Shown piece after piece: positions 1 to 11,331 of a DNA stretch of 64,000 nt. The stretch lies in assembly GCA_030697365.1 (NCBI GenBank), contig JAUYQH010000157.1, forward strand, positions 16,204 through 80,203. Reading direction: 5' to 3'. How positions within the stretch are numbered: position 1 is the stretch's first letter; every line of letters begins with the position of its first letter. Made by a program: the position numbers and the translations under genes. The notes under the pieces were generated by a model that was not told the origin of the DNA, did no database searches, and saw nothing but the letters and a program-made list of their open reading frames with translations. Origin of the DNA: Novosphingobium sp. Lineage in GTDB: Bacteria; Pseudomonadota; Alphaproteobacteria; Sphingomonadales; Sphingomonadaceae.

Positions 1-2
1 TG

Positions 3-1841
3 ATGCGCGAGGGCGGGCGGATCGCCGCCGACGCGGGCGTTCGCGACGAAGCCGGGCGGATCACCCTGACCAACGCCGCCTACACCGCTTGCGCCGTCGA
101 GGATTCCAAGGGTTGCGCCAAGCGGCCGAGCTGGCGGATCAACGCCCGCCGGGTGGTCTACGATCCGGCGAAACAGCGGGTGCGCTACGACAACGCCCGG
201 CTGCAAATCTTCGGAATCGCGATACCCCTGCCGTACCTCGCGCATTCGACCGACGGCTCGGCCGGGTCGGGCGTGCTCCCACCCGAGCTGCGATTCTCGC
301 GCTCGAACGGCGGGGAGCTAGAGCTGGGCTATTACCTGCGCCTCTCGGAATCGCGCGATCTCACGCTGTCGGGCCACGTCTACACCAAGTCGCTGCCGAT
401 GCTCGCCGCTCAGTATCGCGAGCTGACCGACAAAGGCGCGTACCAGATCACCGGCTATGCCACGCGCAGTTCGCGCCTGCCGATCGAACAGACCGGCGGA
501 ATCCGGCGCAACGATTTCCGCGGGGCGATCGACGCCAATGGCAAGTTCCAGTTCACTCCCGAATGGAGCCTGACCGCCTCTACCCGCCTGACCACCGACC
601 GCACCTTTCTGCGCCGCTACGACATCAGCCGCGACGACCGCCTGCGCAACACGCTCAACCTCGAACGGATCACCCCGGACAGCTACCTGAGCGTGGCCGG
701 CTGGGCGACCCAGTCGTTGCGCGTGGGCGAGAACCAGGGCCAGGTCCCGATCGCGCTGCCGGCGATCGACTTCCGCCGACGGATCACGGTGCCGGTGATC
801 GGCGGCAAGGTCGAATTGCGAGCCAACTCGCTGGGGATCATCCGCAGCGATGGTCAGGATACCCAGCGCGCCTTTGCCGGCGTCCGCTGGGATTTGCGCA
901 AGATTACCGTGGCCGGGATCGACGCCACACTGACCGGGCTGGTCCGTGGCGACGTCTATCACAGCGACGAGAATTTCCTGACTGCCACCCCGGCCTATCG
1001 CGGCAACGCCGGGTGGCAGGGGCGCGCGGTCGCGCTGGCCGCGGTCGACGTCAAATATCCGCTGGTCGGAGCGCTGCTGGGGGGAACGCAGATCCTCACC
1101 CCGCGCTTCCAGATCGTCGCCAGCCCGCCGGTCGACAACCTTTCCATCCCCAACGAGGATGCCCGGGCGATCGACCTGGAGGATTCCAACCTGTTCGCGC
1201 TCAACCGCTTCCCCGGTCACGACCGGATCGAGGATGGGGTTCGCTTCACCTACGGGGTCGATTGGCTGCTCGAACGCCCCCAGTGGCGGGTCAGCGCCAA
1301 TGTTGGGCAAAGCTATCGCCTGACCAACAAGCCCTCGATCTTTCCCGACGGCACCGGGCTGACCAGCCGCACCTCCGACGTGGTCGGACGCACCCAGGTG
1401 CGCTTCCGCGATTTTGTCGCGCTAACCCACCGCTACCGGCTCGACAAGGACACCCTGGCGGTCCGCCGCAACGAATTCGACGCGACGATCGGTAGCCACC
1501 GCACCTACCTCGAACTCGGTTACCTTCGGCTCAACCGCGACATCGCCGCGTTCGAAGACCTGCAGGACCGCGAGGAACTGCGTGTGGCCGGGCGGGCCGC
1601 TTTCGCGCGCTATTGGTCGGTATTTGGATCGGCGGTGTTCAACCTGACCGATCGAGACGAGGATCCGTCGTTCACTTCCGACGGGTTCGAGCCGCTGCGC
1701 ACCCGCCTTGGCGTCGCCTATAACGACGAATGCCTGGAGATGAGTTTTACCTGGCGGCGCGATTACGTCTCGACCGGCGACGCGCGCAAGGGGAACTCGT
1801 TCATCGTCCGCTTCTCGCTCAAGAACCTCGGCCTGCGGTGA
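3..1841 (+). CDS. lptD: LPS-assembly protein LptD (5' end outside the window)
   Basis: 612-aa ORF open to the window edge; OstA/LptD-like beta-barrel sequence ending in ..FIVRFSLKNLGLR; followed by surA as in many proteobacteria. Confidence 0.88.
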   Translation: MREGGRIAADAGVRDEAGRITLTNAAYTACAVEDSKGCAKRPSWRINARRVVYDPAKQRVRYDNARLQIFGIAIPLPYLAHSTDGSAGSGVLPPELRFSRSNGGELELGYYLRLSESRDLTLSGHVYTKSLPMLAAQYRELTDKGAYQITGYATRSSRLPIEQTGGIRRNDFRGAIDANGKFQFTPEWSLTASTRLTTDRTFLRRYDISRDDRLRNTLNLERITPDSYLSVAGWATQSLRVGENQGQVPIALPAIDFRRRITVPVIGGKVELRANSLGIIRSDGQDTQRAFAGVRWDLRKITVAGIDATLTGLVRGDVYHSDENFLTATPAYRGNAGWQGRAVALAAVDVKYPLVGALLGGTQILTPRFQIVASPPVDNLSIPNEDARAIDLEDSNLFALNRFPGHDRIEDGVRFTYGVDWLLERPQWRVSANVGQSYRLTNKPSIFPDGTGLTSRTSDVVGRTQVRFRDFVALTHRYRLDKDTLAVRRNEFDATIGSHRTYLELGYLRLNRDIAAFEDLQDREELRVAGRAAFARYWSVFGSAVFNLTDRDEDPSFTSDGFEPLRTRLGVAYNDECLEMSFTWRRDYVSTGDARKGNSFIVRFSLKNLGLR

Positions 1842-1977
1842 TACTTGGCAGCCCCCGGGTCCTTGGCAGTAGCGACCAAAGCCGCTATCGCGCCGCCGCA
1901 GCGGGTTCACTCAGCTTCGGTTAAGCCGCTCGCCCACACATGGCGGCCCAATCGGAACGGGATATTCCCCGCCCCGC

Positions 1978-3381
1978 ATGCACAGGAACGACACCTTCGT
2001 GAGCCATAGCGCCTTTCGCCTTACTCCCGCCCGTCTCGCCGTGATGACCGGTCTGCTCGCCCTGGCCGGCGCCGCGGTGGCGCAAGATGTCGCGCCCGCA
2101 CCCGCGCCCGCCAGTGACGAAGCACCCGCAGCCGAAGTCGCCGCGCTCAATCTACCGCAAGGTCCCACCACCTTTCTTGCGCCTAACCCCAACGTGCGCC
2201 GCGCGACAGCCAAGGTGAACGGCGATATCATCACCGAAACCGACATCAGCCAGCGGGTCGCGCTGGTGGTGGCGGCCAGCGAGGCCAAGATCGGCGCGGA
2301 GGAATTGGGCCGCCTGCGCCTTCAGGTGTTGCGCAACCTGATCGACGAAACGTTGCAGATCCAGGAAGCCAAGGCCGCCGAGATCGAGGTCGGCGACGAC
2401 GAGGTGAACCAGACTTTCGCCCGCGTAGCCCAGCAGAACTTCGGTCAGAACCCGGCCGCGCTCGACGGCTATCTGACCCGGATCGGTTCCTCCGCGAATT
2501 CGCTCAAGCGGCAGATCCGCGGCGAACTTTCGTGGCAGCGCCTGCTGCGCCGCAACGTCCAGCCGTTCATCAACGTCTCGGACGGCGAGGTGAACGAAAC
2601 GCTCGAGCGGCTCAAGGCGGCCAAGGGCACCGACGAATACCGGATCGGCGAAATCTTTCTCTCGGCAACCGAGGATACCAAGACCGCGTCGTTCGAGAAC
2701 GGCAAGAAGATTGTCGAGCAGATCAGGCAGGGCGGCAGCTTCGTTGCCTATGCCCGCCAGTTCTCCGAGGCTTCGACCGCCGCGGTCGGGGGCGATCTGG
2801 GCTGGATCCGCCTCGCGCAGCTGCCGGCCGAACTGGCCACCGTAGCCCGCGATCTCGGGGCCGGTCAGTTGGTCGGTCCGGTGGAGGTTCCAGGCGGTTT
2901 CTCGATCCTTTACATGATCGACAAGCGCCAGGTCCTGACCGCCGATCCGCGCGACGCATTGCTCAGCCTCAAGCAGATCACGCTGACGTTCCCCAAGGGC
3001 GCGACGCAGGCCTCGGCGGCGCCGAAGGTCGTCGAATTCACCCGCGGGGTTCAGGCGATGAAGGGTTGCGGAGAAGCCGAAACTGCGGCCGCCGCGCTCG
3101 GCGCCACGGTCGTCGGCAACGACAACATAAAAGTGCGCGATTTGCCTGCTCCGCTCCAGGAAGCGATGCTCAAGCTCTCGCTGGGCGAGACCACGCCGCC
3201 ATTCGGCTCGGTCGAGGATGGGGTGCGGGTGTTGATGCTGTGCGGGCGCGACGACCCGCAAACCGGTGCAGGTCCGAGCTTTGACGAGCTCATGGCCCAG
3301 ATGGAGGACGACCGGGTCAACAAGCGCGCCCAGATCTATCTTCGCGACCTGCGGCGCGATGCGGTGATCGACTACAACTGA
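1978..3381 (+). CDS. surA: Peptidylprolyl isomerase / OMP chaperone SurA
   Basis: Signal peptide, SurA N-terminal region (NGDIITETDISQRVAL), parvulin segment (YARQFSEASTAAVGGDLGWI); lptD-surA-pdxA-rsmA synteny. Confidence 0.9.
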   Translation: MHRNDTFVSHSAFRLTPARLAVMTGLLALAGAAVAQDVAPAPAPASDEAPAAEVAALNLPQGPTTFLAPNPNVRRATAKVNGDIITETDISQRVALVVAASEAKIGAEELGRLRLQVLRNLIDETLQIQEAKAAEIEVGDDEVNQTFARVAQQNFGQNPAALDGYLTRIGSSANSLKRQIRGELSWQRLLRRNVQPFINVSDGEVNETLERLKAAKGTDEYRIGEIFLSATEDTKTASFENGKKIVEQIRQGGSFVAYARQFSEASTAAVGGDLGWIRLAQLPAELATVARDLGAGQLVGPVEVPGGFSILYMIDKRQVLTADPRDALLSLKQITLTFPKGATQASAAPKVVEFTRGVQAMKGCGEAETAAAALGATVVGNDNIKVRDLPAPLQEAMLKLSLGETTPPFGSVEDGVRVLMLCGRDDPQTGAGPSFDELMAQMEDDRVNKRAQIYLRDLRRDAVIDYN

Positions 3382-3431
3382 CGCGCATTCGAGCGGGTTC
3401 ACCCAGGCCCCGGTTCTGCTAGGACCGGGGC

Positions 3432-4442
3432 GTGCCTAACACGTTGTCCCCCCTCGCCCTGTCACTTGGCGACCCAGCCGGGGTAGGTCCCGAGCTTGCC
3501 TGCGCGGCATGGCTCGCGCGACGCGAGGCGGGGCTGGCGCCGTTTTTCGTGGTCGGCAGCATTTCGATCCTCGCCGGTGCGGCGCAGGCCCGCGGGCTGA
3601 CAGTGCCCTTGTTGGCGATCGACGCGCCCGACGCCGCGGCGGACTGTTTCAGCGATGTTTTGCCGGTGCTCGACATCGCGGGGCTTGATTATGCCCCCGG
3701 CTCGCCGAGCAAGGCCGGAGCGGAACTGGCGCTGCAATCGCTGGAGATCGCCACCGGGCTGGTCCGAAGCGGCGCGGCGGCGGCGCTGGTCACCGCACCG
3801 GTGGGCAAGGCCCAGTTCGCCGCGGTCGGCTTCAGCCATCCCGGCCAGACCGAATACGTCGCCGAACGCTGCGGCGTTTCCGCAGGCAACGCGGTGATGA
3901 TGCTTGCCGGGCCAAGCCTGCGGGTGGTGCCGGTCACGGTCCACGTCGCGCTGGCCGAGGTGCCCGGGCTGCTCACCGCCGAGCTGATCCGCAACCGCAC
4001 CGCCATCGCCGCCGCCGCGCTGGCCCGCGATTTCGGGATCGAGCGACCGCGGATCGCGCTGGCCGGGCTCAACCCCCACGCCGGTGAGGATGGCCGCTTC
4101 GGGCGCGAGGAAATCGCGATCATCGCCCCCGCCGTCGCCCAGCTCCGCGCCGAGGGGTTCGACATTGCCGGACCCTTGCCCGCCGACGGGATGTTCCACG
4201 CCGAAGCCCGCGCGCGCTATGACCTGGCGGTGTGCATGTACCACGATCAGGCGCTGATCCCGTTGAAAGCGCTCGATTTCGACCATGGGGTCAACGTAAC
4301 GCTGGGGTTGCCGATCGTGCGCACCTCGCCCGATCACGGCACTGCTTTCGGCATCGCCGGGACCGGGCAGGCGCGGGTGGGGCCGACTTTGGCCGCGATC
4401 CGCATGGCGGGCGAATGCGCGGCGCGGCGAGCGGCTGCTTGA
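3432..4442 (+). CDS. pdxA: 4-hydroxythreonine-4-phosphate dehydrogenase PdxA
   Basis: [15 protein letters not shown] start and [41 protein letters not shown] motif. Confidence 0.95.
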   Translation: MPNTLSPLALSLGDPAGVGPELACAAWLARREAGLAPFFVVGSISILAGAAQARGLTVPLLAIDAPDAAADCFSDVLPVLDIAGLDYAPGSPSKAGAELALQSLEIATGLVRSGAAAALVTAPVGKAQFAAVGFSHPGQTEYVAERCGVSAGNAVMMLAGPSLRVVPVTVHVALAEVPGLLTAELIRNRTAIAAAALARDFGIERPRIALAGLNPHAGEDGRFGREEIAIIAPAVAQLRAEGFDIAGPLPADGMFHAEARARYDLAVCMYHDQALIPLKALDFDHGVNVTLGLPIVRTSPDHGTAFGIAGTGQARVGPTLAAIRMAGECAARRAAA

Positions 4443-5251
4443 GCACATTGCCCCCCTTGCGCGAAGTCATAGCGCGCCACGGCCTTTCCGCGAGCAAGGC
4501 GCTCGGCCAGAACTTCCTGCTCGACGAGAACCTGCTCGATCGGATCGCAGCGATTCCCGGCATCCTGGCAGGGCAGGAGGTGCTCGAGATCGGCCCCGGC
4601 CCGGGCGGGCTGACCCGCGCACTGCTCCGCGCCGGGGCACACGTCACCGCGATCGAGATGGACCGCCGCTGCATGCCCGCGCTGGCCGAACTGGGCGAAG
4701 CGTTCCCCGGGCGGCTGCGCGTGCTCGAAGGCGATGCGCTCAAGCTCGATCACGGGATCGAAGGTCCGTTCCACATCGTCGCCAACCTGCCCTACAACGT
4801 CGGTACCGCGCTGCTGGTCGGCTGGCTGGGCGGGGAGGCCTGGCCGCCGCAATGGGCCTCGCTGACGCTGATGTTTCAGGAGGAAGTCGCCCGACGGATC
4901 GTCGCCGCGCCCGATACCTCGGCCTATGGGCGGCTAGCGGTGCTCGCCCAGTGGCGCAGTTCGGCAAAGTTGGCGCTCAAGGTCCACCGCAGCGCATTCA
5001 CCCCGCCGCCCAAAGTGATGAGCGCGGTGGTCCATATCGTCCCCACGGCGATGCCCGAGGGGGTTTCGGCGCGGGTGCTGGAGCGCGTCACCGCAGCTGC
5101 CTTCGGCCAGCGCCGCAAGATGCTGCGGCAAAGTCTCAAAAGTCTCGACGGGGCGCTCGTGGCGCTCGACGCACGGACCATCGATCCCCAACGTCGCGCC
5201 GAAACGCTGAGCGTGGACGAATTTGTCGCGGTGGCGCGGGCGCTAAGCTGA
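4439..5251 (+). CDS. rsmA: 16S rRNA (adenine(1518)-N(6)/adenine(1519)-N(6))-dimethyltransferase RsmA
   Basis: [42 protein letters not shown]; in-frame TTG at 4439 overlaps the pdxA stop by 4 nt. Confidence 0.92.
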   Translation: MSTLPPLREVIARHGLSASKALGQNFLLDENLLDRIAAIPGILAGQEVLEIGPGPGGLTRALLRAGAHVTAIEMDRRCMPALAELGEAFPGRLRVLEGDALKLDHGIEGPFHIVANLPYNVGTALLVGWLGGEAWPPQWASLTLMFQEEVARRIVAAPDTSAYGRLAVLAQWRSSAKLALKVHRSAFTPPPKVMSAVVHIVPTAMPEGVSARVLERVTAAAFGQRRKMLRQSLKSLDGALVALDARTIDPQRRAETLSVDEFVAVARALS

Positions 5252-7360
5252 TGCCGCCTTCTTCCGCTGCCGCCAGGCGTGGAGCAGCGGTTCGGTGTAA
5301 CCGTTGGGCTGCTCGACACCCTTGAAAACAAGCTCGCAAGCAGCTTGAAATGCCATGCTTTTATCGAAGTCGGGCGCCATCGGTTCGTACAGCGGATCGC
5401 TTGCGTTCTGCGCATCGACTCTCGCCGCCATTCGCTTGAGCGCATCCATCACCTGATCGCGGGTGCAGACCCCGTGGAGCAGCCAGTTGGCCATGTGCTG
5501 CGACGATATCCGCAGCGTCGCGCGATCCTCCATCAGTCCGATGTCGTTGATATCGGGCACTTTCGAGCAGCCGACGCCCGCGTCGATCCAGCGCACGACA
5601 TAGCCGAGCAAGCCTTGCGCGTTGTTTTCGAGTTCGTCCCGTATTTCGGCTTCGGACCAGTTGGTTCCTTCCGCCAGTGGAATCGTCAACAGGTCCTCGA
5701 GCCCCGGAATTCCCAGCAGTTCGACCTCACGCTGACGCTCGAACACATCGACCTGATGATAGTGCAGCGCGTGGAGCGTCGCCGCGGTCGGCGAAGGAAC
5801 CCAGGCGGTGTTGGCCCCGGTGCAAGGGTGAGCGATCTTCTCGATCAACATCGCGTGCATCCGGTCGGGCGCCGCCCACATCCCCTTGCCGATCTGCGCC
5901 TTGCCCGAGAAGCCGTGCTGCAAGCCTATGGCGACATTGCGCTTTTCGTAGGCGTCGATCCACTTCGACTGCTTCATCGCGCCTTTGCGGACCATCGCCC
6001 CGGCCTGCATAGAGGTGTGCATCTCGTCGCCCGTCCGGTCGAGGAAACCGGTGTTGATGAACACCACACGGTCTCTCACCGCGTGAATGCACGCCGAAAG
6101 ATTGGCAGATGTGCGGCGCTCCTCATCCATCACCCCAACTTTGACGGTGTGCCGCGGCAGTTCGAGCAAATCCTCTACCGCATCGAACAAATCATTGGTA
6201 AAGCCACATTCCTCCGGGCCGTGCATCTTCGGCTTGACGATGTAGATCGAGCCGCAACGCGAATTGCGATAACGCCCAAGACCGGCGATGTCGTGCGCAC
6301 CGATGGCGCTGGTGATCACCGCGTCCATAATTCCCTCGGGAATTTCCGATCCATCGGCGAGGCGGATCGCGGGGTTGGTCATCAGGTGACCGACGTTGCG
6401 CACGAACAGCAGGCTGCGTCCCGGCACGTCGATGGGCGAGCCGTCAGTGGCGGTCCAGCGGCGATCTGGCTCGAGCGAGCGGGTCTGCTCGGCCCCGCCC
6501 TTGGCGAAGCTCGCGGTCAGATCGCCGCGCATCAGGCCCAGCCAGTTACGATAGGCGTGGAGCTTGTCTTCGGCATCGACCGCGGCCACCGAATCCTCGA
6601 GATCGACGATCGTGGTCAGCGCGGATTCGAGCACGATGTCGGCGATCCCGGCGCGGTCTTCAGAGCCCACCGGATGGCTCGAATCGATCACAATTTCGAT
6701 ATGCAAGCCGTTGTTACAAAAAAGTAATCCGCCTTCGGATCGGCCGAGATACTGGCGTGGATCGCACAGCAGCGGCAAGTCACCGCCATCCCACTCCGCC
6801 CAGTCGTCGCCCGCTTCGAGCGGAATCGCCAGGTCGAGAAACGCGCGCCCCGCAGCGACCACCGCGGCACCACGCGCGGGATCGTAGCCTTTGCCCGGGG
6901 CGGCAGGCGCCGCCGGCAGCGCGTCGGTGCCATACCATGCGTCGTAAAGGCTGCCCCAGCGCGCGTTGGCGGCGTTAAGCGCAAACCGTTCGTTGAGCGA
7001 GGGAACGACGAGTTGGGGCCCGGCCAGCGCGGCGATCTCGCGATCGACGTTCTGCGTCCCGATGGTGAAGTCGCCGGGATCGCTGACGAGATAGCCGATC
7101 TGCTCGAGGAAGGCCCGGTATGCCGCTTCATCGTGAGGCTTTCCACGGCGCTCCTGATGCCAGGCGTCGATTTGCGCCTGCAGGATATCGCGCCTCGCCA
7201 AGAGCTCGCGATTGCGCGGCACGAACCGCGTGCACAGCGCCGCGAAATCCGCCCAGAACTTCGCCCCGTCGCGCCCCAGCGGTGCGAGCACGTCGTGTTC
7301 GATGAAATCAGCCAGCCGGGCTTCGACCTGCAATCCGGCGCGTTCGACTGTCTTGTCCAT
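5243..7360 (-). CDS. glcB: Malate synthase G
   Basis: ~705 aa; [62 protein letters not shown]; start set at [19 protein letters not shown]. Confidence 0.95.
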   Translation of the reverse strand: MDKTVERAGLQVEARLADFIEHDVLAPLGRDGAKFWADFAALCTRFVPRNRELLARRDILQAQIDAWHQERRGKPHDEAAYRAFLEQIGYLVSDPGDFTIGTQNVDREIAALAGPQLVVPSLNERFALNAANARWGSLYDAWYGTDALPAAPAAPGKGYDPARGAAVVAAGRAFLDLAIPLEAGDDWAEWDGGDLPLLCDPRQYLGRSEGGLLFCNNGLHIEIVIDSSHPVGSEDRAGIADIVLESALTTIVDLEDSVAAVDAEDKLHAYRNWLGLMRGDLTASFAKGGAEQTRSLEPDRRWTATDGSPIDVPGRSLLFVRNVGHLMTNPAIRLADGSEIPEGIMDAVITSAIGAHDIAGLGRYRNSRCGSIYIVKPKMHGPEECGFTNDLFDAVEDLLELPRHTVKVGVMDEERRTSANLSACIHAVRDRVVFINTGFLDRTGDEMHTSMQAGAMVRKGAMKQSKWIDAYEKRNVAIGLQHGFSGKAQIGKGMWAAPDRMHAMLIEKIAHPCTGANTAWVPSPTAATLHALHYHQVDVFERQREVELLGIPGLEDLLTIPLAEGTNWSEAEIRDELENNAQGLLGYVVRWIDAGVGCSKVPDINDIGLMEDRATLRISSQHMANWLLHGVCTRDQVMDALKRMAARVDAQNASDPLYEPMAPDFDKSMAFQAACELVFKGVEQPNGYTEPLLHAWRQRKKAASA

Positions 7361-7493
7361 ACAACCTCGCTTTCCCGGAACGCGCGAGCGGCTCCGGATA
7401 TATCGCTTGCTGCCCTGGGGAGGTACCCCGCGCCTATGGCGCAAGCCGCTGCGGTTGGCAACGATGCGCGGGTTCGGCTAGGGCTGGTTGCAG

Positions 7494-8699
7494 ATGCAAC
7501 AGCTTTCCCCCGCCGAGGCCGCGCTGGTCAACCTGGTCGACCCCGCCCCGATGCTCGCCCAAGTCGAGACATGGAGCGCGATCAACAGCGGCACGCGCAA
7601 TCTGGCCGGTCTGACGGCACAGGCAGAAGCGCTTGCAGCTGCATTCGCCCCCCTGCCCGGCCGAATCGAACTGGTCGACGCCGCCCCGGTGGACGCGGTC
7701 GCGCCAGACGGCACCGTGCAGCCGCTCGAACACGGCCGCCATCTTGTCCTGCGGGTCCGGCCCGACGCCGCTCGGCGCATTCTGCTAACCGGCCATATGG
7801 ACACCGTCTTCGCCACGGACCATCCGTTTCAGGCGCAACGCTGGATCGACGAGGAAACGCTCAACGGACCCGGCGTGGCCGACATGAAGGGCGGGCTGGC
7901 AGTGATCCTCGCCGCGCTGACCGCGTTCGAGGCCAGCCCGGCGGCTTCGCGGATCGGCTACGACGTGCTGGTCAATTCGGACGAGGAAACCGGTTCGCTG
8001 TCCTCCGCCGCGCTGATCGCCGATCTGGCGCAAGGCAAGGCCGCAGCGTTGACTTATGAGCCCTCTGCCCTGCCCGATGGAACGCTGGCGGGCGCGCGCG
8101 GCGGCAGCGGCAACTTTTCCGCGGTCGTCACCGGCCGCTCGGCCCACGCCGGGCGCAATCCCTCGTGGGGCCGCAACGCCGTTGTCGCCGCAGCCGACCT
8201 CGCCTTGCGGCTCAAGACGATGGAGAGCGCGAGCCTGTCGATCAACCCGGCCCGGATCGAGGGGGGTAGCGCCAACAACGTCGTCCCCGACCACGCCATT
8301 CTGCGCTTCAACATCCGCCCGCGGGGAACGCTCGACGCCGAGCGTTTCGACCACGCGATCTACGGCGTCTGTCGCGAGGTGGAACTCGAACACGAGGTCG
8401 AGGTCCGGCTCCACGGCGGGATCACCCGTGCCCCCAAGCCGCTGACCCCGGCCGCGGAGACGCTGTTCGGGCTGGTTCGCGACTGCGGAGCCGCGCTCGG
8501 CCAGACGATCGCCTGGCAGACTTCGGGCGGGGTTTGCGACGGCAACAACATTGCCGCTTGCGGGGTGCCGGTGGTCGATACGATGGGTGTGCGCGGGGGC
8601 GCGATCCACAGCAGCGACGAGTACCTGATCGTACCCTCGCTGGCCGAGCGCGCGGCGCTGTCGGCGGTGGTTCTGCACCGCCTCGCCGGGGGAGAATGA
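7494..8699 (+). CDS. M20 family metallopeptidase/hydrolase (ArgE/DapE/carboxypeptidase G2-like)
   Basis: ILLTGHMDTVF, GPGVADMKGGLAVIL, NSDEETGS motifs; overlaps the astA start (..gaATGA). Confidence 0.85.
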   Translation: MQQLSPAEAALVNLVDPAPMLAQVETWSAINSGTRNLAGLTAQAEALAAAFAPLPGRIELVDAAPVDAVAPDGTVQPLEHGRHLVLRVRPDAARRILLTGHMDTVFATDHPFQAQRWIDEETLNGPGVADMKGGLAVILAALTAFEASPAASRIGYDVLVNSDEETGSLSSAALIADLAQGKAAALTYEPSALPDGTLAGARGGSGNFSAVVTGRSAHAGRNPSWGRNAVVAAADLALRLKTMESASLSINPARIEGGSANNVVPDHAILRFNIRPRGTLDAERFDHAIYGVCREVELEHEVEVRLHGGITRAPKPLTPAAETLFGLVRDCGAALGQTIAWQTSGGVCDGNNIAACGVPVVDTMGVRGGAIHSSDEYLIVPSLAERAALSAVVLHRLAGGE

Positions 8700-9715
8700 C
8701 GATGGCCTTCCGCATTCGGGCTGCGAAGACCGGCGACCTTCAACCTCTCTACGAGATGGCCAAACTGACCGGCGGCGGATTCACAAACCTGCCGCCAGAT
8801 CGCAAGGCGCTCTCGGCCAAGCTCGCTCGCTCCGCCGAGGCATATGATCGAAGCGATGACCAGGGTGGCGACGAACTCTTTGTGATCGTGCTGGAAAATG
8901 CCGAAACCGGTGAAGTTCGCGGGACCGCGCAGATGTTCACCCGGGTGGGCCAGTCGTCACCGTTCTACAGCTATCGCCTGGCCACGCTGACCCAGCATTC
9001 GAAGGAACTGGCGCGTACCTTCCGCGCCGAGATGCTCAACCTCGTCACCGATCTGGAAGGATCGAGCGAGGTTGGCGGGCTGTTTCTTCACCCGTCCGAG
9101 CGTGCCGGCGGGCTGGGACTTTTGCTCGCACGCAGCCGCTACCTGTTCATCGCCATGCACCGCGCGCGATTCGGCGACCGAATCCTCGCCGAATTGCGCG
9201 GGGTGATCGACGAGCGCGGCGGATCGCCGTTCTGGGACGGAGTGGCGGGACGATTCTTCGGGATGGGCTTCCAGGAAGCCGACTATTTCAACGCAATCAA
9301 CGGCCACCAGTTCATCGCCGACCTCATGCCCAAGCACCCGGTGTACATCGCGATGTTGCCCGAAACCGCGCGAAGCGCCATCGGCCTGCCGCATCCGTCG
9401 GGACGTGCGGCGATGCGGATGCTCGAGGCCGAAGGATTCGCCTACGAGGGCTACGTCGATATCTTCGACGGCGGCCCGACGATGACCGCGCGCACCGACC
9501 GGGTCGAGAGCATCTGCAACGCGCGGAGCGGCCTCGTCGCCGAAATGTCCGGTGAAGCGGCCATCAAGGCGCTTGTCGCAACCGGCCATCTCGCCGAGTT
9601 TCGCTGCTGCTTCGGGATGATCGACGAGCGCGAGGGGGCAGTGGCGATCGACCCCGCGTGCGCCGCCACGCTGGATGTCAGGCCCGGCGATGCCGTCTGG
9701 TGGATTGCGCGGTGA
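8696..9715 (+). CDS. astA: Arginine N-succinyltransferase
   Basis: FRIRAAKTGDLQPLYEMAKLTGGGFTNLPPD; SPFYSYRLATLTQHSKEL; LFLHPSERAGGLGLLLARSRYLFIA. Confidence 0.93.
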   Translation: MTMAFRIRAAKTGDLQPLYEMAKLTGGGFTNLPPDRKALSAKLARSAEAYDRSDDQGGDELFVIVLENAETGEVRGTAQMFTRVGQSSPFYSYRLATLTQHSKELARTFRAEMLNLVTDLEGSSEVGGLFLHPSERAGGLGLLLARSRYLFIAMHRARFGDRILAELRGVIDERGGSPFWDGVAGRFFGMGFQEADYFNAINGHQFIADLMPKHPVYIAMLPETARSAIGLPHPSGRAAMRMLEAEGFAYEGYVDIFDGGPTMTARTDRVESICNARSGLVAEMSGEAAIKALVATGHLAEFRCCFGMIDEREGAVAIDPACAATLDVRPGDAVWWIAR

Positions 9716-9719
9716 CGTC

Positions 9720-10967
9720 ATGGCGCTGACCGAGATCAACTTCGACGGGATCGTTGGTCCTTCTCACAATTATGCCGGGCTGAGCCTGGGCAACCTCGCC
9801 GCGACCGCCAACGCGGGCGCGGTATCCTATCCGCGCGCCGCGGCCTTGCAGGGGTTGGAGAAGATGTGTGCCAATCGCGCGCTGGGGCTCGAGCAGGGCT
9901 TTCTGCTGCCACTGCCCCGCCCGAAAACTGCGTTTCTTGATGCCTTGGGCCAGCCGGACGATCCCGCTCTCCGGGCAGCTGCGTGGTCGGCCTCGGCGAT
10001 GTGGACTGCCAACGCCGCCACCGTCTCGCCCGCGCCCGACACCGCCGACGGGCGTTGCCACCTGACCCCGGCGAACCTTGCAACGATGCCGCACCGCTCG
10101 CTCGAATGGCCCGACACCGCGCGGCAGTTGCGCCTCGCCTTCGCGAATTCACGCCACTTCGCGCACCATGATGCTGTTCCCGCCTGCTTCGGCGACGAAG
10201 GCGCGGCCAACCACATGCGCATGGCGGCCAGACACGATGCGCCGGGGATCGAGATCTTCGTCTTCGGGCGCAGCGGCGGCGCATTTCCCGCGCGCCAGCA
10301 CGAGCAGGCCAGCCGCGCGGTCGCCCGGCTGCACGGGCTGGCCCCGGATCGCGTGCTGTTCGCCGAGCAGAACCCCGCGGCGATCGCGGCGGGAGCGTTC
10401 CACAACGATGTCGTGGCCGTCGCCAACGAACGCGTGCTGTTCGCGCACGAAGAAGCGTTCGTCGATCCCGAAGCGCTCTTTGCGCAAATCCGCGAGCGCC
10501 TGCCCGAGGCGGAGATCGTGATCGTTCCGGCCTCAGCGGTCAGTCTGGCCGAGGCAGTCGCAAGCTATCTCTTCAACGCCCAGCTGGTTACCCTGCCCGG
10601 CAGCGCAGGCATGGCGCTGGTTGTCCCGCAAGAAGCGTGGGACAGCCCCGCGGTACGCGGCTGGCTCGAAGCGATGCTCGCGGGCAATGGACCGATCCGC
10701 AAGGTCATCCCGGTCGATGTGCGCCAGTCGATGGCCAACGGCGGCGGGCCAGCGTGCCTGCGGCTGCGGGTGGTCGCCGATCCGGCAACGGTCGATCCGC
10801 GCTTCCTGTTGAGCGAGACACGCGCCGACACTATCGCCGCGATTATCACGCAACACTGGCCCGAGCAGATCGATCCGCGCAAGATCGGTAGTCCCACCTT
10901 GGCCGGCGAAGTGGCTTCCGCTCGCGCGATTTTGCTTCAAACTCTTGATTTGGCTGAGCTTGTCTGA
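9720..10967 (+). CDS. astB: N-succinylarginine dihydrolase
   Basis: EINFDGIVGPSHNYAGLSLGNLAA; AFHNDVVAVANERVLFAHEEAF; SMANGGGPACLRLRV. Confidence 0.95.
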   Translation: MALTEINFDGIVGPSHNYAGLSLGNLAATANAGAVSYPRAAALQGLEKMCANRALGLEQGFLLPLPRPKTAFLDALGQPDDPALRAAAWSASAMWTANAATVSPAPDTADGRCHLTPANLATMPHRSLEWPDTARQLRLAFANSRHFAHHDAVPACFGDEGAANHMRMAARHDAPGIEIFVFGRSGGAFPARQHEQASRAVARLHGLAPDRVLFAEQNPAAIAAGAFHNDVVAVANERVLFAHEEAFVDPEALFAQIRERLPEAEIVIVPASAVSLAEAVASYLFNAQLVTLPGSAGMALVVPQEAWDSPAVRGWLEAMLAGNGPIRKVIPVDVRQSMANGGGPACLRLRVVADPATVDPRFLLSETRADTIAAIITQHWPEQIDPRKIGSPTLAGEVASARAILLQTLDLAELV

Positions 10968-11084
10968 TCCACAAAAACGTCGGCTGGCTTGACAACAGCT
11001 CACCGTGTTAACCATCGCCTTGCGCAGCCAGCCTGAACTGGCATGATCGTTGCGACTTGACGCGTTAACTGTAGAGGCCCCTCA

Positions 11085-11318
11085 ATGCTGTCGAAGATTG
11101 GCCGCCTGTTCCAGATAAAGACGCGTTTCGAGGCGTTCCTGATCATTTATGCGTTGGCGTTGGGCGCGGTCGAGCGCGGCAGCGCGTATTTGACCCAATA
11201 CCCCGGCTTCGGCGGCAAGCTGCTGTTCCTCGCCTGCACCGGGGCGGTGTTCATGGCCGGGGCGAAGATCCTCGATTGCCTCAAGCACGAGCAGCGCGCC
11301 GCCGCGGCGGCTGAATAG
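11085..11318 (+). CDS. Small conserved-looking membrane protein (77 aa), unknown function
   Basis: Own ATG ORF with two hydrophobic stretches (FLIIYALALGAV; LLFLACTGAVFMAGAKIL). Confidence 0.65.
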   Translation: MLSKIGRLFQIKTRFEAFLIIYALALGAVERGSAYLTQYPGFGGKLLFLACTGAVFMAGAKILDCLKHEQRAAAAAE

Positions 11319-11331
11319 CGAAAGGCCCGCA

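Noticed and set aside
3-1841. Truncated lptD as a degraded gene
   Set aside because: The frame is open to the window edge, so truncation is an artefact of the window
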